This document shows, one piece after another, positions 60,520 to 64,000 of a stretch of 64,000 bases of DNA. Below the pieces are notes generated by a model. The model was not told the DNA's origin. It saw only the letters and a list, made by a program, of their open reading frames with translations, and searched no databases. Made by a program: the position numbers and the translations under genes. The stretch comes from Kitasatospora indigofera (GTDB lineage Bacteria > Actinomycetota > Actinomycetes > Streptomycetales > Streptomycetaceae), in NCBI RefSeq assembly GCF_014655955.1, contig NZ_BNBO01000019.1:57391-121390 (forward strand), in the 5' to 3' direction. Position 1 is the stretch's first letter. Every line of letters begins with the position of its first letter.

Positions 60520-62106
60520 ATGCAGTGGTTCGCGGCGCCCGAGTACTGGCTGGGCCGGCTGCTCGTCCAGCGGATGGTCGCCGCCGTCTACCTGCTCGGC
60601 TTCCTGGCCGCCGCCCGGCAGTTCCGGGCCCTGATCGGCGAGCACGGGATGCTGCCGGTGCCGCGTTTCCTCGCCCGGGTCCCGTTCCGGCAGGCTCCGG
60701 GCCTGTTCCAGCTGCGCTACTCGGACCGGCTGTTCGCCGCCGTCGCCTGGACGGGCTGCGCGCTCTCCGCAGCCGTGCTGGCGGGCCTGGCCGACCTGGT
60801 GCCGCTCTGGGCCTCGATGCTGCTCTGGGCCGTGCTCTGGGCCGGCTACCTGTCGATCGTCAACGTCGGACAGGTCTGGTACTCCTTCGGCTGGGAGTCC
60901 CTGCTGCTGGAGGCGGGCTTCCTGATGGCCTTCCTCGGCAACGACGAGGTCGCGCCGCCGGTCCTGACGCTCTGGCTGCTGCGCTGGCTGGTGTTCCGGG
61001 TCGAGTTCGGGGCCGGGCTGATCAAACTGCGCGGGGACAGCTGCTGGCGCGACCTGACCTGCCTGCGCTACCACCACGAGACCCAGCCGATGCCGGGCCC
61101 GCTGAGCTGGTTCTTCCACCACCTGCCCGACCCGCTGCACCGGGTGGAGGTGGCTGCCAACCACGTCACCCAGCTGCTGGTGCCGGTCTGCCTGTTCCTC
61201 CCGCAGCCCGTCGCCGGCCTGGCGGCCTGCGTCATCGTCGTCACCCAGCTCTGGCTGGTGGCCTCCGGCAACTTCGCCTGGCTGAACTGGCTGACCATCG
61301 CACTCGCGCTGTCCGCCGTCGACACCGGCCTGCTGGACGGCCTGTTCCCGCTGCCCGCGCCGCCCGCCCACGGCCCGGCGCCCGGCTGGTTCGAGGGCCT
61401 GGTGATCGCGACGGCCGCCGGCGTCGCCGTGCTCAGCCGCCGGCCGGCCCGCAACCTGCTCTCCCGGCGCCAGGTGATGAACCGCTCCTTCAACCGGTAC
61501 CACCTCGTCAACACCTACGGCGCCTTCGGCAGCGTCAACCGCCTCCGCCAGGAGGTGACCGTGGAGGGCACCGACGATACCGAGATCACCCGGCACACGG
61601 TCTGGAAGGAGTACCAGTTCCGGGGCAAACCGGGCGATGTCCGGCGGCTGCCCCGCCAGTTCGCGCCCTACCACCTCCGCCTGGACTGGCTGATGTGGTT
61701 CGCCGGCATCTCGCCCGAGTACGCCCGGCCCTGGTTCCTGCCGTTCGTGGCCAGACTGTTGGAGAACGACCCGGACACCCTCCGGCTGCTGCGCGTCAAC
61801 CCGTTCCCCGCCGCACCACCCACCCACGTGCGGGCCGTCCTGCACCTCTACCGGTTCACCGACCGGCACGAACTACGGGCCACCGGAGCCTGGTGGCACC
61901 GCACGGCCCTCCACGAGTTCCTGGAACCGACCGCCCTGGAGACCCTCCGCCGGACCGGCCACGGCCTCGCCGTCCGCCCCGCCGGCCGCCGGCGCGCACT
62001 GCGGACGGTGCCGCTCGCCCCGCCCGGGCGCCGCGGCCGCGAGCCGCGCACGCCCCCGGCGCCCCGGCCGCCGGACCAGGACCCGACCGCGGGCGGTGAC
62101 CGGTGA
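60520..62106 (+). CDS. lipase maturation factor (LMF1)-family membrane protein
   Basis: 528 residues, ATG 60520. Several membrane segments in the first ~330 residues and LMF1 hallmarks: VYLLGFLAAARQFRALIGEHGMLPVPRFL, WYSFGWESLLLEAGFL, RVEFGAGLIKLRGDSCWRDLTCLRYHHETQPMPGPLSWFFH, and the C-terminal FNRYHLVNTYGAFGSVNRLRQEVTVEGT and RLDWLMWFAG blocks. The animal protein assists folding of secreted lipases in the ER; the bacterial role is unknown. The last ~40 residues are Arg/Pro-rich. It is divergent from ino1 with 249 bp between them. Confidence 0.93.
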   Translation: MQWFAAPEYWLGRLLVQRMVAAVYLLGFLAAARQFRALIGEHGMLPVPRFLARVPFRQAPGLFQLRYSDRLFAAVAWTGCALSAAVLAGLADLVPLWASMLLWAVLWAGYLSIVNVGQVWYSFGWESLLLEAGFLMAFLGNDEVAPPVLTLWLLRWLVFRVEFGAGLIKLRGDSCWRDLTCLRYHHETQPMPGPLSWFFHHLPDPLHRVEVAANHVTQLLVPVCLFLPQPVAGLAACVIVVTQLWLVASGNFAWLNWLTIALALSAVDTGLLDGLFPLPAPPAHGPAPGWFEGLVIATAAGVAVLSRRPARNLLSRRQVMNRSFNRYHLVNTYGAFGSVNRLRQEVTVEGTDDTEITRHTVWKEYQFRGKPGDVRRLPRQFAPYHLRLDWLMWFAGISPEYARPWFLPFVARLLENDPDTLRLLRVNPFPAAPPTHVRAVLHLYRFTDRHELRATGAWWHRTALHEFLEPTALETLRRTGHGLAVRPAGRRRALRTVPLAPPGRRGREPRTPPAPRPPDQDPTAGGDR

Positions 62107-62123
62107 CGGGCGCCGGCGCCGGA

Positions 62124-62171
62124 CCGGCCCGGGAAGCGACGAAAGGGCCGGCCCGGGAAACGACAAAGGGG
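62124..62171. repeat. 24-bp direct repeat after the LMF1 gene
   Basis: Two 24-bp units (62124-62147, 62148-62171) differing at a few positions, each beginning CCGGCCCGGGAA and ending in an A/G run. Each can pair with the next GGGCCGG, so they may act as a terminator cluster for the LMF1 gene. The stretch 62172-62367 shows no gene. Confidence 0.55.
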
Positions 62172-62367
62172 CCGGTAGGGGGGTCTCGCGCGCCACACCG
62201 GTCCGTCGGACGGTGGGTGCGTGCAAGCCTCGAACGGGCACCCGTATTCTGGGCGTCCACACCGGATGCCTGCCGCGGCCAACGCCCGACCCGCCGCAGC
62301 CGCGCACCGCCGGTCGCCTTCTCCGCCAGTCCCCGCCGTAGACGCCCTGCCAGGAACCGGACTTCAC

Positions 62368-64000
62368 ATGACAGTGCTTCACTCGCGCAACGCCGACGCA
62401 GCCGACGTATCGGACCTGGACGAGGCCCCAGCCCAGGACGGCAGCACCGAAACCGACCTCAGGGCGGACCTCGGCAAGTACGCCGAGCTGGGCGCCTTCA
62501 CCCTCAGTGCCGACACCCACGCCTGGTACGAGGCCGTCGACACCGTCGCCACCCCGGAGGACGCCCGCGCCGCCTCCACCGTCCTCGCCGAACTCCGCGG
62601 CCGCGACCTGCAGCAGACCTGGGAGTCGGTCACCCGGCTCGCCGGGGACGCCGGCCTGGAGGAGCCCGGCACCGTCGCCAAGGCCGCCCTCCTGGTCGAG
62701 CTGCTCCAGCGCGTCCACCGCACCTCCACCACACTGGACGGCGCCGCCTACGACACCGACCTCGACGCGCTCACCGCCGCCACCGCCGGCGGTGCCTGGC
62801 GCAAGGAGCGCGGGGTCAAGATCTCCTGGCTCCGCGCCCGGGCCCTGCGCAAGCAGGCCCAGACCCTCGCCACCAGCCGGCTGCGCCGCGAGGAACTGCA
62901 CGACGCCCTGGCCGCCGCCGAGGTCGAGCGCCGCGCCTGGGCCGTCTTCGCCCCCGAGGGCGCCCGCCCGGTGGCACCGGCCGACGGCGAACTCGTCGAC
63001 ACCACCGCGCAGGCCTTCGAGGCGATCAACGCCGGGCTCGTCGGACTCGCCCGGCTGCTGCCGGCCCGCGACCTGGACGCCCTGACCTTCGAGGAGCTCA
63101 CCGCGCTGGTCGAGCGCCTGGCCGACGACGAGGGCACCCTGTACCGCCTGCCCACCATCCGCGGGCTGCGCGCCACCCTTGAGGAGAACGGTCTCGCCGA
63201 ACTCCTCACCGAGCTGACGGCGGCCCGCGCCGACCGCCGTGCCGCCGATGCCGCCTACCAGCGTCACATCGGTGGCGCCGACGCCGCCCGTCAGGCCCTG
63301 GCCGGCGGCCAGCGTGACGGCCACGCCGACGCCGACGCCGACGCCGAGGTCGAGGTCGAGGTCGCCGAGATCGCTGCGGTCGTCGAGACCGCTGAGACCG
63401 CTGAGACCGTCGAGGTCGCGGCACCGGCCGAGGTCGTCCCCGAGGTGGAGACGGAGGCCGTGATCACCATCCCGGCGCCCGCCACCGAGGACGCGGCGCT
63501 GGCCGTGGCGGCGGCCGAGGTCGAGGCCGAGGCTGAGGTTGTCGACGTCGCTGACGTCGTCGAGGCCGTCGAGCCGGCGGCCGTGGCGGCTGAGGTTGCC
63601 GAGCCTGAGGTCGAGGCTGAGGTCGCTGACGTTGCCGAGGTCGTCGAGGTCACCGAGACCGCCGAGGTCGCTGAGGTCGAGGTCGTCGCCGAGGCCGCCG
63701 AGGTCACTGAGACCGCCGAGACCGCCGAGGTTGAGGTAGTCGCCGAGGCTGCCGAGCCCGAGGCTGACGTTGCCGAGGTCGCCGAGATCGAGGTCGTCGC
63801 CGAGGCCGCCGAGGTCACTGAGACCGTCGAGGTTGTCGCCGAGGTGCACACCGAGGCAACGTCCGAGGTCGTGGAGCCCGAGGCTGCCGAGCCCGAGGTC
63901 GCGCCCGTCGTCGCGGTCGTGGATCCTGCGCCGGTCGCTGAGGTCGCTGAGGTCGCTGAGGTCGCTGAGGTCGCTGAGGTCGCTGAGGTCGCTGAGGCGC
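62368..64000 (+). CDS. acidic Val/Ala/Glu-repeat protein with helical N-terminal domain (3' partial)
   Basis: ATG 62368 opens a frame that stays open to the window end (544 codons and one base). Residues ~30-300 are a soluble, mostly helical domain (DLGKYAELGAFTLSADTHAWYEAV..., WRKERGVKISWLRARALRKQAQTL). From about residue 320 it becomes an extreme low-complexity tail of V-A-E/V-E/T-A-E units with hardly any basic residue, ending in seven VAE repeats. Such a tail should be highly charged and extended or coiled. The family is not recognised; a structural, surface or polyanionic binding role is possible. The opposite-strand frames are its shadows. Confidence 0.85.
   Translation, partial: MTVLHSRNADAADVSDLDEAPAQDGSTETDLRADLGKYAELGAFTLSADTHAWYEAVDTVATPEDARAASTVLAELRGRDLQQTWESVTRLAGDAGLEEPGTVAKAALLVELLQRVHRTSTTLDGAAYDTDLDALTAATAGGAWRKERGVKISWLRARALRKQAQTLATSRLRREELHDALAAAEVERRAWAVFAPEGARPVAPADGELVDTTAQAFEAINAGLVGLARLLPARDLDALTFEELTALVERLADDEGTLYRLPTIRGLRATLEENGLAELLTELTAARADRRAADAAYQRHIGGADAARQALAGGQRDGHADADADAEVEVEVAEIAAVVETAETAETVEVAAPAEVVPEVETEAVITIPAPATEDAALAVAAAEVEAEAEVVDVADVVEAVEPAAVAAEVAEPEVEAEVADVAEVVEVTETAEVAEVEVVAEAAEVTETAETAEVEVVAEAAEPEADVAEVAEIEVVAEAAEVTETVEVVAEVHTEATSEVVEPEAAEPEVAPVVAVVDPAPVAEVAEVAEVAEVAEVAEVAEA
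63934..63996 (+). repeat. seven perfect 9-bp repeats encoding VAE
   Basis: GTCGCTGAG occurs seven times in perfect tandem (63934-63996), the most regular part of a degenerate VAE-coding tract that begins near 63345. The copy number beyond the window is unknown; recombination or slippage could vary it. Confidence 0.95.

Noticed and set aside
61873..63849. Minus-strand frame of 658 codons with Leu/Asp/Gly repeats
   Set aside because: It is the complement of the Val/Ala/Glu repeat tract and of the LMF1 gene end. The + strand frame from 62368 has the realistic N-terminal domain.
1..64000. tRNA, rRNA, riboswitch, transposase or integrase
   Set aside because: I looked for T-loop motifs, rRNA signatures, known actinobacterial riboswitch cores and transposase motifs and recognised none. 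A covariance-model search would be needed to exclude small RNAs.

Overview
The window is high-GC actinobacterial chromosome (strong third-position G/C bias, GTG starts, stem-loop terminators mostly without T-runs). A conservon operon (cvnABCD), a two-domain geosmin synthase, SpoIIE-type phosphatases and many secreted hydrolases point to Streptomycetaceae (Streptomyces or Kitasatospora). No rRNA, tRNA, insertion sequence, prophage or CRISPR array was seen. Roughly 43 protein genes are supported; the first is cut at its 5' end and the last at its 3' end.

Layout. 1-5.7 kb: a PAS/GAF-SpoIIE-HATPase regulator, a membrane protein coupled to a winged-helix regulator, a cupredoxin lipoprotein, a small zinc-ribbon protein and an HPP-type membrane protein. 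5.7-8.3 kb: a TetR gene and a TetX-like FAD monooxygenase behind an unusual array of 15-bp operator-like repeats and a 43-bp duplication of the operator/start region. 8.5-12.8 kb: a secreted lipase and a secreted penicillin-acylase-family enzyme. 12.8-21.4 kb: a fatty-acid degradation locus (acyl-CoA ligase, thiolase, FabG4-type reductase, MaoC/HtdX-type hydratase, TetR, SCP2 protein, acyl-CoA dehydrogenase). Its two divergent promoter regions carry identical tandem 14-bp operators, and a weaker version precedes the lipase, suggesting one lipid regulon. 21.4-26.7 kb: membrane hydrolase, unknown protein, CPBP protease, MFS transporter. 26.9-29.5 kb: geosmin synthase with a long extra N-terminal region. 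29.7-35.4 kb: cvnABCD followed by an FAD monooxygenase in the place usually held by a P450. 35.8-44.3 kb: DUF5994 protein, membrane PP2C phosphatase, MarR, M48 protease, CapA-like lipoprotein, a TetR/MFS pair behind a perfect operator palindrome, and a PQQ-type sugar dehydrogenase lipoprotein.

The most interesting part is 44.34-57.51 kb: five tightly coupled genes (DUF4132 protein; 1695-aa giant protein; MoxR AAA+ ATPase; DUF5682-VWA fusion; SWIM zinc-finger protein). The set resembles the uncharacterised Escherichia coli yehI-yehL-yehM-yehP-yehQ region, with the yehM-like and yehP-like parts fused. It is preceded by a close match to the PafBC-dependent RecA-NDp DNA-damage promoter (TTGTCAGTG, 8 nt, TACGTT). 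This suggests a DNA-damage-inducible AAA+/VWA chaperone-like machine, perhaps for repair, quality control or biological conflict.

57.6-64 kb: a zinc-independent quinone oxidoreductase divergent from an HxlR regulator with an apparently leaderless promoter, myo-inositol-1-phosphate synthase, an LMF1-family membrane protein, and the start of an acidic Val/Ala/Glu repeat protein that runs off the window.
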